A stretch of DNA of 64,000 bases from Rhododendron vialii (taxonomy: Eukaryota; Streptophyta; Magnoliopsida; Ericales; Ericaceae), in contig NC_080557.1 in the NCBI RefSeq assembly GCF_030253575.1, positions 45,212,501 through 45,276,500 of the forward strand, given 5' to 3'. Below the pieces are notes generated by a model that did no database searches, had not been told where the DNA came from, and saw only the letters and a list, made by a program, of their open reading frames with translations. Numbering within the stretch: position 1 is the first letter of the stretch; the number at the start of each line of letters is the position of its first letter. A program made the translations under genes and the position numbers. This document shows positions 1-13,300 of this stretch, in pieces.

Positions 1-1030
1 CGAAGAAAAAATAAAGAAAACTACTATGAGAAAAGGCCTACTAAAACTACTACCACCGACTCCATCACACATAGTCGCCATCCTCATCCGGCTTCTCATG
101 ATATTGTGCCTCGAGCTCCCCATTTCCATCGGATTCTTTCTCATCTAGAATGTATGCTAGCCCATAAGTCAACCAATTCTCTTATCAAAGTATTCAACCC
201 TCTTTCGAATTAACTTTTGCTCTTTCATAACATTTCTTTGATCTCATTTCTTTGAGGAATAATGTCATTTGAGGTGAAATTTGTAGCAAGAGAGATATTG
301 GAGCCAATTTTGGGGCTTTTTGGAGAGGGAGATGAAAATTTGGGCTTTTGCTTTTGTAGTGAGAGAGGAAAGATAGAGAATCATGTATCAATTCTTTGCA
401 TTTTTGCATTCCAATCACTTTTATCACATTCACACCACCCCCAAATCTCCTTGAATCATTGAAAACCACTTTCACACAACCCTCCAAACATCCGGTTGCC
501 TAGGTTAAAACAAAGAACGGGAAAGAGGACCAGGATGCAAAATAGGACTAGGTGACACATATGTGGTATGATCATGCAAAGAATGCCTTGTATCCTTTCC
601 TAAGTGCGCTTTGGATTCCAAAATGATTGAAAATCGATATTTAAACACAATTAGAGATGGACATGTGATTATTCTCCTAACTACAAGCATATTTATTGAA
701 AGATGGGGATATGGGCCAAAGCTTGCTCAAAAACTTAACTCAAAACTTAAACCATTCAATCTTCAACTAAGCATGTAAAGTGAGAAGCACAAAATTCTTA
801 GGATTATTACGAACTCTTGCCAACTAACAATTATTGAGCATGCAACAAGTCATGAACAAAACTAAAAACTCTGACAAAAGGAAGAATTTGCAAGTAAAAA
901 CCTTTTATTTATTTTTAAAATTTTCAATTTTCTATTGTTTTTTTGAATTTTTCAAATTTTCAAATGTTTTTGAATTTTCAAAATTTTTGCAAAAATTAAA
1001 CAAAAATCAACCAAATAGCACATAAGCTAA

Positions 1031-1044
1031 CCCCTCCCCCCAAC
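1031..1044 (-). other. Polypurine-tract-like run in the retrotransposon 3' region
   Basis: On the minus strand this reads GTTGGGGGGAGGGG, the form of an Athila plus-strand primer. The sequence following it does not match the start of the LTR (TGATAAGCACC), so it is not the terminal tract of an intact element. It may be an internal second tract. Confidence 0.5.
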
Positions 1045-1674
1045 TTAAAGCGATGCTATGCCCTCATAGCATTAAGAACAAGAGTGAAGAAAGGAAGAGT
1101 GCGCGAATGTACCGTCCAAGGGAAATGTCAACCCCTAAATACCTCGACCAAGTAGGAGGATTTTATGCCAATGTTTTGCTCCAGCCAGATTAGATGCTTC
1201 CAGGGTTCACTCCTTCGGTTCTACCAACTCGGAACCATAGCTAGTCACACAGGGCCATATCCAAAGCTTTATCGGACTAACAACCGTGGCTCGTAGCCAC
1301 ACCCATGCTTAGGGCTCCTGAACGCCTCACTCACTCCGGCTTTAGGCCCAAACTACCAAGGCTGGTGTGGTAGCAAATAAACCCTGCAGAAGACTTAATA
1401 GGACGGCTTTCCACAAAACAAATGACATTAGAACCACCGGCCCGTGTTATCCGGCTTCAAACCAAACCAAAATTAAAAGACAGAACATAAAGAAATTGCA
1501 AAGAACAAATTAGACATGCAAAACAAAATGAAATGCGATGCACCACCCGATCATCACGCGATCACACGAGTCATACTTTTCTTCCCATCTCTTACCGTTA
1601 GGGTAAGCAATGGGTGGCTATACTAGACCGTCGAAAATTTGTTATGCTAGCGCCCGTAATAAAATCTATCGCTT

Positions 1675-2310
1675 GACCTCGCCAAACAATGAAGTCCAGC
1701 GTCCCCTAAGATCAAAACAAAGCAAGATGCAATACAACCTAGCGTGCACTCTAGGCAATATCAAACCTCACTCACAGACCTAAGTTGCCTCCGATTAGGG
1801 GCAATCGCGGAGAGCATGGATCATTAACGATAAACTATTACCAAGAAGAACTAATAAAAGCCCTTTTTTCACTAACACATTGGTGAAATCTTTTGCATGT
1901 GAGGTATCTCCAAGATTTTATTAGATGCAAACACAGAACAAAAACAAACAAAACATAACAAACAAAGCATGCATACTAAACTAAAATAGAAAGAAAGCAA
2001 GAAAGAAAGAAAGAAAGAAATATGCACAGTATATACAAATTTAATATCAGAACTCGGAGCGTCAAAGTCACAGCTAGACTCCGCCAAACAATGAAGTCCA
2101 GCGTCCCCTAAGATCATAACCAGGCAAGCAAACAAGATAGAGCCAAGTGCGCAAGCACGGGAGTATCACGGCCAAACCTAAGGATCTATACCGCCCCCGG
2201 TGGGGCTAATCTGGGAAACGTGAGTGGTTTACTGTGAATTACTCCTATCAGAAAAGCTAATTAAAGCCCTATGTCACTGATATTAAATGATTTGCCCTTC
2301 GAACCGGAGC
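1675..2310 (-). repeat. Two diverged direct repeats in the retrotransposon 3' untranslated region
   Basis: Blocks at about 1675-1900 and 2084-2310 share the order of several motifs: AAACAATGAAGTCCAGCG, CCCCTAAGATCA, a GGGGCTAAT or GGGGCAAT box, then TAATAAAGCCC- or TTAAAGCCC-like sequence. The period is about 410 bp. Tandem repeats between pol and the 3' LTR are known from the Athila/Tat elements. Confidence 0.75.
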
Positions 2311-2459
2311 TGGGCACACGATCCTTCTTTTGGTAGCGGCGTGCGAAGCTACATATACCCAAGTCAATGGAGGGTACCCCCTACCCGGGGGCCGGGTCCG
2401 ACAAACAGTTAAGTTCAGCGGTTACGCTTTCGCTCCCCGTGCAATTTTTAAGAAACAAA

Positions 2460-5400
2460 CTAATCAACCGTGTAAACTGGATCGATTAACTCCTCATCCG
2501 GCTCGCCAAACTCTAAAGTACCAAGAAACAGTTTAAGCTTTTGGCCATTAACTTTGAAAGATTTACCATTTAACGGATTCATAACATCAACAGCACCATG
2601 AGGATAAACATGCTCAATAACATAAGGGCCCGCCCAACGAGAACGTAATTTACCGGGAAACAAATGAAGCTTAGAGTTGTATAGGAGTACCCTTTGTCCA
2701 ACCTCAAACTTTTTCCGGTGAATTCGCTTGTCGTGGAAATCCTTGACTTTGGCTTTGTAAATGGCGGTGTTGTCATAAGCATCTCTCCGAATTTCTTCAA
2801 GCTCATTGAGTTGGAGCTTTCTGTGCGCTCCGGCGGCTGGTAGATGATAATTAAGTGTCTTGATTGCCCAATATGCTTTGTGCTCGAGCTCTACCGGAAG
2901 ATGGCATGCTTTTCCAAAAACCAAACGATACGGCGAAGCCCCCAAAACAGTCTTGTATGCTGTGCGATAAGCCCAAAGTGCATCGGTCAAACGAAGACTC
3001 CAATCTTTCCGGTTCGGATTCACCGTCTTCTCCAAAATGTGTTTGATTTCCCTATTTGCCAACTCAGCTTGTCCATTCGTCTGAGGATGATAAGCAGTGG
3101 AGACCTTGTGATTGATTCCATACTTCTTCATTAATGCCCCAAAAGCACGATTGCAAAAGTGAGTTCCTTGATCGCTTATGATTGCTCTTGGCATCCCAAA
3201 ACGTGAAAGAATGTTGTCCTTGAGGAACTCCACCACTACCTTGGCATCATTGGTCCGCGTTGCGATGGCTTCTACCCATTTTGAAACATAATCAACTGCT
3301 AATAAGATGTACAAATTGCCAAAAGAAACGGGGAAAGGTCCCATGAAGTCTATGCCCCAGCAGTCAAAGATCTCAACCACCATAATGTTGGTCAATGGCA
3401 TTTCGTCCCTCCGAGACACACTCCCAAGCTTTTGACAACGTTCACAAGCTACACAAAAGTGATGAGCATCCCTATGCAAGGTTGGCCAATAAAATCCACA
3501 TTGCAGCACTTTAGCAGAAGTCTTCTTAGAAGAGAAATGGCCCCCACAAGCTTCTGAATGACAAAACTCAAGAATTCTTCGCTGATCTGAATCTGGGACA
3601 CAACGGCGCACTATTTGATCTTGGCAATACTTGAAAAGATAAGGGTCATCATAAGAGAACATTCGTACTTCATGAAGGAACCGACGACGTTCTTGAGGAG
3701 ACCAATGTGGCGGTAAGAGTCCCGTAGCCAAATAATTCACTATATCCGCAAACCATGGGGCACTCGAAACAGCAAACAATTGTTCATCCGGAAACGTGTC
3801 CACAATAGGTAAGCTTGGAGTAGGGTCCTCGAACTGTAACCTTGATAAATGATCGGCTACCACATTCTCGACACCCTTTTTGTCCTTGATAGTTAAATTG
3901 AACTCTTGGAGAAGCAGGATCCATCGTATCAAACGAGCTTTGGCATCTTGCTTGGTAAGTAGGTACTTGAGAGCTGAGTGGTCCGTATACACAACAATAG
4001 GGGTGCCCCCAATAAGATAAGACCGGAATTTATCAAGAGCAAACACTACCGCAAGTAACTCTTTCTCCGTGGTAGTGTAATTCACTTGAGCATCATTCAA
4101 GGTCTTGCTTGCATAATGGATAACATACGGATGCTTGTCCTTCCTTTGCCCCAAAACAGCGCCTACAGCATAGTCACTTGCATCACACATAAGCTCAAAC
4201 GGGAGGCTCCAATCCGGTGGTTGCACAATAGGCGGGGTGGTAAGACTAGCCTTCAACTTAACAAAAGCTTGCTCACACGCGGCGGTCCATTCAAACGGAA
4301 CGTCTTTGACAAGAAGGTGGCACAGGGGTCGAGAGATAGCACTAAAGTCTTTGATGAATCGACGATAGAATCCGGCATGCCCGAGAAATGAACGGATATC
4401 CTTCACGCATTTTGGAGTCGGGAGATTGGAAATAAGATTGATCTTAGCCTTATCCACCGCGATACCATCCGACGATATAATATGCCCCAAGACAATCCCT
4501 TGAGTGACCATGAAGTGACACTTTTCCCAATTCAGAACCAAATTCTTCTCTTCACATCTTGTTAGAACTTTCTCTAAATTAGCCAAGCATGAATCAAATG
4601 AATCGCCAAAAACAGAGAAATCATCCATAAAAACCTCTACTATCTTCTCAACCATATCACTAAAAATCCCCATCATGCATCGTGAAAAAGTCCCCGGAGC
4701 ATTGCACAAACCAAAAGGCATACGACGATAAGCGAACGTTCCAAAGGGGCAAGTGAAAGTTGTTTTCTCTTGATCCTCTAAAGCAACTTCAATTTGATTG
4801 TAACCGGAATAACCATCTAAGAAACAATAGAATGCATGGCCGGCTATCCTCTCCAAGATCTGATCAATGAATGGTAAGGGAAAGTGATCCTTTCTGGTAC
4901 TTGCGTTGAGCTTACGATAATCAATACAAACTCTCCATCCAGTCTGAACACGAGTAGGTACGAGCTCATTCTCCTCATTTCGCACAACTGTAACTCCGGA
5001 TTTCTTTGGTACAACTTGAATTGGGCTCACCCATTTACTATCGGCGATAGGATAAATGATTCCAACATCCAAGAGCTTTAAAACTTCAGCACGAACTACA
5101 TCCTTCATAATAGGGTTCAAACGACGTTGAGGTTGACGAGACGGCTTGACATTATCCTCCAAAGCAATATGATGCGAGCAAAGAGTAGCATCAATCCCTT
5201 TGATATCAGCAATTGTCCATCCTATAGCCTTCATGTGCCGCCTTAGAGAATTGATCAATTTCACCTCTTGGAGATTCCCAAGAGAGGAGGAAATAACCAC
5301 AGGGTAAGTCTCGTTGTCTCCAAGAAAAACGTACTTCAAAGTATCAGGAAGGGGCTTCAACTCCAATTTTGGTGGCTCAACACTAGATGGGAGAACCTTC

Positions 5401-7946
5401 TTCTCAATTGGTGGAAGCTCCTCAAACACTTCAAACTTTGGAGTCCAAGAATTTATAGCGCAAGCTGCATCTTCCTTACCAAGCAATGAACTCAAATAAC
5501 TCACTTCAGAAGACTCAAGAAATTCATCCTTTTCAATCGTAAGAGTAACTTCCAAGGGATCACTGAAAAGCAATTCATCCACGTGTTCTTCTACAAGAGT
5601 ATCGATAAGGCTCACTTCATTCACGTACTCGTCATCTCCCATTTGGCTACCCACATTAAAAACATTGACCTCCATCTTCATGTTACCGAAGGTCATATTG
5701 AGGAGTCCATTTCGACAATTAATAACTGCATCTGCCGTGGCTAAGAAGGGTCTTCCAAGAATCACCGGAGTAGAAGCAGCAGAAGAGTCGATCGGATTGG
5801 TATCGAGAATCACAAAATCCACCGGATAAACAAATTGGCCAACTTGCACTAGAACATCCTCTACTACTCCCCTCGGTGTACGAACGCTTCGATCGGCCAA
5901 TTGGAGAGTGACTCGAGTAGGCTTCATCTCCCCCAACCCAAGTTCTTGATAAACAGAAAACGGAAGCAGGTTGACACTTGCACCAAGATCAAGTAAAGCT
6001 TGTTCGATACGCTTCTCTCCAATGGTTACAGCGATAGTAGGGCTCCCCGGATCCTTGTACTTCGGCGCGATATTCGTTTGAATGATAGAACTCACTTGCT
6101 CAGTAAGGAATATCTTCTTTTGAACATTAAGCTTGCGCTTCCGAGTACACAAATCTTTAAGAAACTTGGCATATGACGGAATCTGCTTAATTGCATCCAT
6201 AAGAGGAATGTTAATCTTCACTTGATTGAACAACTCATGCAACTCCTCATTCAAATTTGGTTTCGCCAAAGCCCTCAAACGACTAGGAAACGGTGCCGGT
6301 GTTGAAATAACTCGAGGGTCCGGTACACTTTGTTCCTTCGCTTTGCCTTTATCCTTTCCTTCTTCTTCAACAAGAGTCTCCTTACTTGCTTCCTTGGGAG
6401 ATTCCCCAATGATTGGAATTGAACGTTCGATAGGAGGAGGCAAGGAAGACGGTTCCGGAGGCATCACCACTTGGTTATCAACTATCTTCCCACTCCGAAG
6501 AGAAATAATAGCCTTTGCTTGCTCGGGGAAAGTCACCGAAGAGCTAGCAAAGTGAAGACCTTGAGAAGTAGGATTGGAATTCGGTTGCGGATTAGGTTGA
6601 GGTTGAGTAGGAAACTTCCCTTTCTCCTGTTGTAACAAACCCACCGTAGTTGTCAACTTGCCCAACTGGTTTCTGATGTCATTCATCATTTGAGTTTGTT
6701 GCTCATTGATAGCTGTTTGGCCTTGCAAGAGAGCACTAAATTGATCTTCCCAAGAACGCTTTGGTGGTTGTTGGTGGAACTGAGCAGGTTGTTGTTGAAA
6801 TTGGTTCGCATGTGGGAACGGAGTAGAAGGAGCAAAACCAGGTGGACCTTGAGCTTGAGGGAAACGGAAAGCATTCTGAGGTTGCTTCCAAGGCAATTGA
6901 GGAGCGGGCGGTGGAGCTTGAGAAGAACCCCCCTCATTAGATTGATTCCAACGGAAAGCTGGATGTTGCCTTGTCCCCGGATTATAAGATTGAGAATAAG
7001 GGTCAAAGCGTTGGACAGCTTGTACTTCTTCTGGAGCAATTCCATTAATTACATTTTTCAAAGCAGGAATATTGGGGCACGCTTCTGTAGAATGGCCCAC
7101 AATCTCACAAATAACACACACGTCTTCCACTTGGCGCACTGCTTTCACTTCTTGAGATTGAGCACTCTTTAATTCCAACTTGTCAAGTTTCCGAGCAATC
7201 TCCTCCAAACGAGTTTCAAAAGCTGTATGCTCTGCAATAGAGAACTTCCCTGAACCTGTAGGACCTTGATTGAACATTGCTCTATCTCCCGGATCTGCAA
7301 ACTGCCAAGACTGAGTCTTCTCAGCTAGTGACTCATAGTAATCCCATGCATCCTCCGGTGTCTTCCCCATAAAATCACCGCCACCCATAGTATCCAGAAG
7401 CTGTTTACTCTCTTGAGAACACCCGGTGTAGAAATAGTTAACTCTGAGATACAACGGAAGGTTGTGATGAGGAACCGACATAAGCAAATCTTTGTAGCGC
7501 TCCCAATACTTGTGGTAAGTCTCTCCATCCCTTTGCTTGAAACATTGAATCTGATCGATAAGTAACTTTGTCCTGCTTGCTGGAAAGAACTTGGTAGTGA
7601 AAGCATCCTGAACTTCTCCCCAGTTACGCAAAGATTGTGCCTTCAAAGAATTAAACCATTGTTTCGCCTTGTCTTTGAGAGTGAATGGAAACAACTTCAA
7701 ACGAGCTTGGTCAAGTTGCCCCGGAACTGTAACAAAAGAGTGCAGAATATTCTCGAACTCCCGGATATGCAAATACGGATCCTCCAATTCTCTCCCCCGA
7801 AACTCTGGAATAATACGAAGATACTCAGCCTTGAATTCAAATGTATTCCCAGCGGTCGGAATCGGAATAACGATAGGAGATACTTGAGGAGCCCGTTCTG
7901 GATTCAGATAATCACGCAAAGTACGAACTGGAACTTCTTCGGCCAT
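2460..7946 (-). CDS. Athila gag-pol polyprotein, uninterrupted
   Basis: A 1828-aa frame starting at the ATG before [13 protein letters not shown]. The open frame extends upstream to 8084 only through a TTG and another ATG at 8078, so I prefer 7946. Order of domains: gag core about residues 40-215; CCHC zinc knuckle C277, C280, H285, C290; Pro/Gln-rich linker to about 480; aspartic protease with D653 in LLDLGAS; reverse transcriptase about 970-1160 with FMDD at 1106-1109; RNase H with D1255, D1322 and D1365; integrase with H1463/H1470, C1501/C1504 and catalytic D1533, D1592, E1628. The tail ends shortly after the integrase C-terminal fold and lacks a chromodomain. All catalytic residues are present and there is no stop or frameshift, so the copy is probably young. 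It provides particle formation, cDNA synthesis and insertion of the element. Confidence 0.95.
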   Translation of the reverse strand: MAEEVPVRTLRDYLNPERAPQVSPIVIPIPTAGNTFEFKAEYLRIIPEFRGRELEDPYLHIREFENILHSFVTVPGQLDQARLKLFPFTLKDKAKQWFNSLKAQSLRNWGEVQDAFTTKFFPASRTKLLIDQIQCFKQRDGETYHKYWERYKDLLMSVPHHNLPLYLRVNYFYTGCSQESKQLLDTMGGGDFMGKTPEDAWDYYESLAEKTQSWQFADPGDRAMFNQGPTGSGKFSIAEHTAFETRLEEIARKLDKLELKSAQSQEVKAVRQVEDVCVICEIVGHSTEACPNIPALKNVINGIAPEEVQAVQRFDPYSQSYNPGTRQHPAFRWNQSNEGGSSQAPPPAPQLPWKQPQNAFRFPQAQGPPGFAPSTPFPHANQFQQQPAQFHQQPPKRSWEDQFSALLQGQTAINEQQTQMMNDIRNQLGKLTTTVGLLQQEKGKFPTQPQPNPQPNSNPTSQGLHFASSSVTFPEQAKAIISLRSGKIVDNQVVMPPEPSSLPPPIERSIPIIGESPKEASKETLVEEEGKDKGKAKEQSVPDPRVISTPAPFPSRLRALAKPNLNEELHELFNQVKINIPLMDAIKQIPSYAKFLKDLCTRKRKLNVQKKIFLTEQVSSIIQTNIAPKYKDPGSPTIAVTIGEKRIEQALLDLGASVNLLPFSVYQELGLGEMKPTRVTLQLADRSVRTPRGVVEDVLVQVGQFVYPVDFVILDTNPIDSSAASTPVILGRPFLATADAVINCRNGLLNMTFGNMKMEVNVFNVGSQMGDDEYVNEVSLIDTLVEEHVDELLFSDPLEVTLTIEKDEFLESSEVSYLSSLLGKEDAACAINSWTPKFEVFEELPPIEKKVLPSSVEPPKLELKPLPDTLKYVFLGDNETYPVVISSSLGNLQEVKLINSLRRHMKAIGWTIADIKGIDATLCSHHIALEDNVKPSRQPQRRLNPIMKDVVRAEVLKLLDVGIIYPIADSKWVSPIQVVPKKSGVTVVRNEENELVPTRVQTGWRVCIDYRKLNASTRKDHFPLPFIDQILERIAGHAFYCFLDGYSGYNQIEVALEDQEKTTFTCPFGTFAYRRMPFGLCNAPGTFSRCMMGIFSDMVEKIVEVFMDDFSVFGDSFDSCLANLEKVLTRCEEKNLVLNWEKCHFMVTQGIVLGHIISSDGIAVDKAKINLISNLPTPKCVKDIRSFLGHAGFYRRFIKDFSAISRPLCHLLVKDVPFEWTAACEQAFVKLKASLTTPPIVQPPDWSLPFELMCDASDYAVGAVLGQRKDKHPYVIHYASKTLNDAQVNYTTTEKELLAVVFALDKFRSYLIGGTPIVVYTDHSALKYLLTKQDAKARLIRWILLLQEFNLTIKDKKGVENVVADHLSRLQFEDPTPSLPIVDTFPDEQLFAVSSAPWFADIVNYLATGLLPPHWSPQERRRFLHEVRMFSYDDPYLFKYCQDQIVRRCVPDSDQRRILEFCHSEACGGHFSSKKTSAKVLQCGFYWPTLHRDAHHFCVACERCQKLGSVSRRDEMPLTNIMVVEIFDCWGIDFMGPFPVSFGNLYILLAVDYVSKWVEAIATRTNDAKVVVEFLKDNILSRFGMPRAIISDQGTHFCNRAFGALMKKYGINHKVSTAYHPQTNGQAELANREIKHILEKTVNPNRKDWSLRLTDALWAYRTAYKTVLGASPYRLVFGKACHLPVELEHKAYWAIKTLNYHLPAAGAHRKLQLNELEEIRRDAYDNTAIYKAKVKDFHDKRIHRKKFEVGQRVLLYNSKLHLFPGKLRSRWAGPYVIEHVYPHGAVDVMNPLNGKSFKVNGQKLKLFLGTLEFGEPDEELIDPVYTVD

Positions 7947-8412
7947 TGGGCCTTTGCAATTGCGATTTAATTTGTGAGGCGGAGAGTGGGCAGGATACGC
8001 CCTGGCAATGCTACGGATTTTTGGCGGAGACGAAGAACGATGAAGCCGATTTGAAATTGGGCTCCGGTAAACACGCATACACAAGCAAATATACTAACTA
8101 ACTAACAACATAGGGGCCATCCCGCCACCTCAACTCAACAAACAGAATATGCGAGGGGTTATGCCACCACCTCGGCTAAGCAATGCAATCAAATTAAAGC
8201 TAACTAACTAGATTAATTACGCTAAACTAACTAAGAAACAAATTCAATATTTAGCCTGGCTTCGTTACACCTCAAGTTTAGATGAACTAGGTTAGAGGTA
8301 TCCACCAAACTAAATACGAACTACTAACACATAAACTACTAAACTACTACTACTAAACGAAAGCGGGATACTTACAGTGGTTTGTCGAACCTCCAAGAAA
8401 GCCATAATAAGA

Positions 8413-8432
8413 GATCCCCGGCAACGGCGCCA
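8413..8432 (-). other. Primer binding site, tRNA-Asp
   Basis: The plus strand here reads GATCCCCGGCAACGGCGCCA. This equals the 3' end of plant tRNA-Asp(GUC) including CCA, so the minus strand is the exact 18-20 nt primer site. It fixes both the orientation of the element and the inner edge of the LTR. Confidence 0.95.
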
Positions 8433-8436
8433 AAAA

Positions 8437-9843
8437 TGCTTCGTTCGCTCCGATGATAATAATAATGCGGAATAATACCCCAAGCGTAGGGCTTAACACG
8501 TCGGTTGAAGCATAATAAACCGGAAATCCGGGATCGTACCCAAGGGAAAAATTATATGGCTTGGTCGGATTTGTAGATGCAAGTAAGGGCTTTCGGCCTT
8601 TAGACGGCCAACTTTGTTTTACTTTGAAAGGTGGAAATAAAAGGGCTAAATTAAAGCGAATTAACTAGGGAAAAGATAGGCTAGGTCTAGGAATTATTAA
8701 CACCCAAGACTCGAGCTAAACTACACTCTTCACCCAATTACACAATTTAAGATACTTGATTAAAGTTCTCAAGTCGGAAAATCGAATGATTTGAGAACCA
8801 AGCTAGCTCTAGAATTCATTTGACAAATACCTCGTGCGAAAGAGCTCTAAGCATCTTATGTGGTGGGTAGTCGACGCTCCCACCTACACAAGATCAAAGA
8901 GGTTAACACCTCGGTGATTTATCAAACAAACCCGAACCCCACATCAATTTTCAAATCAAAGTTTGAAGCTTTATTGGGTGTAAAATGCAATTTTCGCCCG
9001 GGCCATGAGATGCTAATCATCCCATGACCTAACCCTTGAAACTACTCACCCATATCTAGAGAGATAGGAGCAAGCAAAAATCTAGCTACCATAATGAAAT
9101 AACAAGACTTGAATTAAACTAGAGACTAAGATAGATCGGGAGAAAATAAACAACTTTAATTAAGGCAACAATAACAAAAATTAACAACTAAGGGCAGAAA
9201 ATTAAAATATAAGTGCTGGAAAAATGAAGAACAGCAAGAACAATTCAAAATGCAAATTGAATCTAATTCTAGATCTAAAATTAGGTAAGCAAATCTAAGT
9301 CTACTTGTTTGTACAAAATAATGACAAAGGCTTTTATACTCCGAAGGTCCGCGCCTGGAATATTCCCAAGATGCTCAGAAAATCCGCTCTTAAGCCCCTC
9401 GGCATCGATGGCAACGGCCTTAGAATGCTCTACTATGGGGTTCGGCATCGATGGAAGATGATTTGTCCCATCGCTGCCGAAGTGGTTAAGGGGGTATTTG
9501 CCACTAAGGGGCTCGGCATCGATGGGATGTAAAAGTTTACATCGCTGCCGAGGCCAATAGTGGGTCATTGCCTTGGCCGCCTTCCTCTTGCTCGGGCAAT
9601 GATGGGTTCTGCTCGGGCAAATCTGCTTCGGCTCGGGCGATGACAGGTTCCGCCTTGGCAAGTCAACTTCTGCTCGGGCAAAACCTTGTCTAGTGCAACG
9701 AAAGCTCCCTTTTTGGCGATTTACCTACAAAATAGGACTAGACACTATACGAGCAAACAACGTTAATAATAACTAATAAGTAACTAAATTTAACTAAAAC
9801 TAAATACTAGCGCACCCTGCATTACATTCTCGGGTGCTTATCA
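8437..9843 (-). repeat. 5' LTR of the Athila element (1407 bp)
   Basis: It begins TGATAAGCACCCG and ends CGAAGCA when read on the minus strand, giving TG...CA ends. The inner end sits four bases from the primer site, and the outer end abuts unrelated sequence that leads into the next gene. It should hold the element's promoter and the R region. Small open frames inside it (9281-9661) show no protein similarity I recognise and are treated as chance. Confidence 0.88.
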
Positions 9844-10230
9844 AAAAGAGAGGTTAAAAACTGCTAATAAACGTCCTCGATCATCTTCGTGGAACTCGGG
9901 ACGAGCCGACACATGTTTATTCGTTTCCCACTGCCAATCGGATTGTGTGAATGGAGTGATTAGTCAAAGCTGTTTAAAACAAAAACAAAAAAGTGATTAG
10001 TCAAAGCACTACGTGGCAGTCCTCTAGAAGCAATTAATATTTTTTCCGTGCCAGGGGAAACAAATTTTCAATACTTAAGGGACTAAAGTGAAATTTAGTC
10101 ACAGTACTTTTTAGAACTTCCCCGACACCGGCAGCAGTGTTGAGAGAATGCCTTTCAGACTCTTCCAGAATCCATTGGAATTTCGAACAAAAACAGAGAG
10201 AGCAAAACACAGACCACGGTCATCACGTAC

Positions 10231-10267
<37 letters not shown>

Positions 10268-10309
10268 GTAGATTTGGAGAGAGAGAGAGAGAGAGAGAGA
10301 GAAGGATTG
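9844..10309 (+). promoter_or_regulatory. Upstream region and 5' leader of the next gene
   Basis: Between the LTR edge and the start codon at 10310 there is AT-rich DNA, then a leader with two (GA)n tracts at about 10231-10263 and 10278-10302. The leader is open in the frame of the gene from an ATG at 10148, which would add 54 residues made largely of Arg-Glu repeats. I treat this as untranslated because the extension is microsatellite-encoded. Confidence 0.55.
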
Positions 10310-13300
10310 ATGTCAGGAGAGAGAAAAAGAACGATCAAGCTGTTCTGCCCATCCCTGTCGAAGGCAATAGCATTCGTGGCATGGGAAGAACAGAGGCTCG
10401 ACCTCGGGTCCATATCCCGGGCCTTCGGGCTTGACCCGGCTACTCTCAAGCTCAACGGCCACTTCATTGGCAGAGGAGTTGATCTCATAGCCTTGTCGGT
10501 CACGTGGAAGTCCCTCTTCTCGTTCTTCTCCTCACGCGGTTTGTCCACCGGAGAGACGGACTCCGGCGCACTCATCGTCGACGGCAAGCTCTCGAGAATA
10601 GGAACCAAGAGTAAGTTTTTTTAAGCTTCAAAGTCGCGACGTTGTTTTATTTTACTATTTATGTCTATCCTGATTGGTTAGAGAAAAACGGGGGTAAAGT
10701 GAAGAAATTTTGAACTGCTGAATCTAAATTGTTGGTTTGCTCTGTTTTAGTTAGAATTAGGTCTGATAAAGGAACTGAACGAGCTGAAAAAAGTTAGATT
10801 GTTCACGCTTGGTTTGGTTTGAAAACCTAACGAGCTTTAAAAATATGTTTGAGCTTGGCTTGTCTAGGTGACAGTATTGATCCTAAACGAGCTTTAATTG
10901 AGGCGATACGAACGGATATCAAGTTTAAGCTTGGTTTGTTAATGTAATAAACCGTCACGGGCTTTTAATGAATGAACACGAGATTGAACTTGAGCAGTTT
11001 GGATTGGTTATCAGCCCTAGACAGAAGGTAGGCAAGTGTGAAATTTATTTTTGAAGATGATGTTAGGACCTGGGAGCTGGTAACCCTTTGGTTGCGGTCT
11101 TGCCGGAACTGATTCTGGTTGGTAATTGTAGGAAGAGGATTAGGTACAATTTCACTTTAGAAAAATTTATAATTGTTGTTGTTACTTGTTAAAAATTCGC
11201 AGAACCTTAACCACTGGAATTGGTTATTATGTGAATACGAGAGATACATCGGACTTGCCTTGCGTTATTATGTGGAAAATTTCAAAACTACATGGATGCT
11301 CTGCGGTCAACTGATTGCATGTTGGTGTAGAACTAGATCTTATGGCCCTTATCCCCTGACAGCGCCACGTCTAATCTTATGTGGTGTAATAAAGGTTGCA
11401 TTTTGAAATGGGGCATATGAAGTGCAAGGGGCCATTGAATAAACAAAGATTTGGAATGACTACTGAAATTAGGAATTTCCTCAACCAACTTTAAAAAACA
11501 GGATAAAAAAAATGCTTCATTTGAATGAGCTTGAGGTTCAATGCTAACTTCCATGGTCCTTGATTTTTCATGATTATTGGGGATTTTTAGCCAATGTGAT
11601 TTCAGCTGCATTGCATAGCTGCCCTTTGTTTCTTCAGGACTCTGCCTTCTTGCATGCTCTTCCACATATGACACTATCCGTGCAAATCTAGCGAATATTA
11701 TAGTAGCCCACTTGATTACTAGATTGAACAGGTTTGAGAGCCCATGATTTACATGTACCAATAAGTACATTATCAACAAGATAGGACTTACGAGCTTAGT
11801 CGGTGGCCAATAGGATGTCTCAAGACGCAATTCTGCTCCTTACCGTACGCACTTGTGACTTTTTAGTGATACTTCTTTTGGTAGTCCTACCAATTTCTCC
11901 CTGTGTCAATAGAGTATGGGTTGCATTGTTTCTATCTTTTGGAATGTGAAAACGATGTCCTCTACTTTTCGGTGCTTGGAGGTCCTATTACCAAATTCAT
12001 GGGGTACTTCAGTGTCAACAGTCACTAAAGGGAATTTGAAGAATGTAAACATAAGGAAACGATATTAATGAGATGATAGAGATATGAGAAGAGGTGCAAA
12101 GGGTGCTGCGGTGCATTTGAAACTGAGGATGTTAAATGGTGCTGGCCAGTCCAATAGGCAAACTGAGGGAGTTATATGAAGCATGATTGGAGTGAGCTTG
12201 TGGTTTGATGGTAACTATCATGGTCCTTGATTTGTCAGGAAAATTGAGAATTTTCGGCTTAAATATTTCTGCTCATGAGAGTTGCAACTTTTGTACTGGC
12301 ATTGTAGCCCTCCTTTATATCTTCACGACTCTGCCTTATCGCGTGCCCTTGCACATATGACGCTATCAGTGCAGATCTAGCAAATTTTACAGAAGACCAC
12401 TTGATTTATAGATCGTACAGGTTTTGAGAGTCCATAATTAGTTATCAGCTAGATAGGACTTACTAGCTCAACCAGCAAACATTAGGATGTCTGAAGATGC
12501 AATTCTGTTCCTTATTGACCTTGTGGTAATACTTTTTTTTTGGGTAGTCCAACCAATTTCTCCTATAATTTCCTCCTTGTGTCAATAAAGTATTGGTTGC
12601 GTTGTTTGGTTTTGGAATATGAAAAAGATGTCCTTTCCTTCACGGTGCTTGGAAGTCCATTCGCATATTCATGTGGTACTTCAGTGTCAACACTCACTAA
12701 ATAGAATTTCGAAGAATGCAAACAAAAGGACATGATATTAAGAAGATGAATATATGAGAAGAGAAGTGCAAATGGTGCTTTGGTTGCATGTGAAAATGAT
12801 GGAGTTAAATGATGCCAGCCATTCCAATAGGCATGACTGCCCTATCTTTTGTCTCCTAGTGTTTGATTAGGTCTGCCTCAGCTGAAACTTACCTTCTGAA
12901 TTTGTGTATAATTCCTGGTAATGTGTTCCGGTTCTAATTCTGCCGAGAAAAACTGATTCTCTTTTATTGTGCTAATTAGAGAATACTACGTAATTTGTAT
13001 GTCGATATTTGTCTGGAATGTTCCTGCAGCATCAGTCTGATACAACTGGTAGCTTTCATGTGCATTTGCCTGTTTAAAGGGAACTTATCTATGTGTGCGC
13101 TCCACCTTCTTCTGATAGCATAATTATAGCATGGCACCCATTTGTTGGAAATTATGAGAGTAATATGTTGTGATTCTCCAGGAGCACATGAACAAGCATA
13201 TGTAGAAAATGGGATTTGCTGTGAGAGTGAACGCCCAAGTTGCAGTATAAACACAAGGCCATGGCTTGAAGATGAAGATACCAACTTTCTCAAAAGTAAA

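Larger units (their letters stand above)
1..9843 (-). mobile_element. Athila-clade Ty3/gypsy LTR retrotransposon, 3' end outside window
   Basis: Read on the minus strand the order is 5' LTR (9843-8437), tRNA-Asp primer site (8432-8413), short leader, gag-pol (7946-2460) and a long non-coding 3' region that continues past base 1. The FMDD reverse-transcriptase box, the DLGAS protease, the integrase without a chromodomain and the tRNA-Asp primer are the Athila combination (family knowledge). No sequence resembling the right-hand LTR occurs in 1-2459, so the second LTR must lie to the left of the window or be lost. Athila elements often carry an env-like frame after pol; none is visible in 1-2459, where I see only short random frames. 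The five bases after the LTR (9844-9848, aaaag) would be one half of the target-site duplication; the partner is outside. Confidence 0.93.

Noticed and set aside
1675-2310. CRISPR-like array
   Set aside because: Only two long diverged copies in a plant retrotransposon; no short regular repeats or cas genes.
7947-8084. Upstream extension of the gag-pol frame
   Set aside because: The frame begins with TTG at 8084 and has a further ATG at 8078, but family similarity starts at the ATG of 7946 and the added residues are composition-biased leader.
8413-8432. A tRNA-Asp gene
   Set aside because: Only the 3' terminal 20 bases match; this is a retrotransposon primer site.
9281-9661. Open frame within the LTR
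   Set aside because: Lies wholly in the LTR, with no domain; both strands are open by chance.
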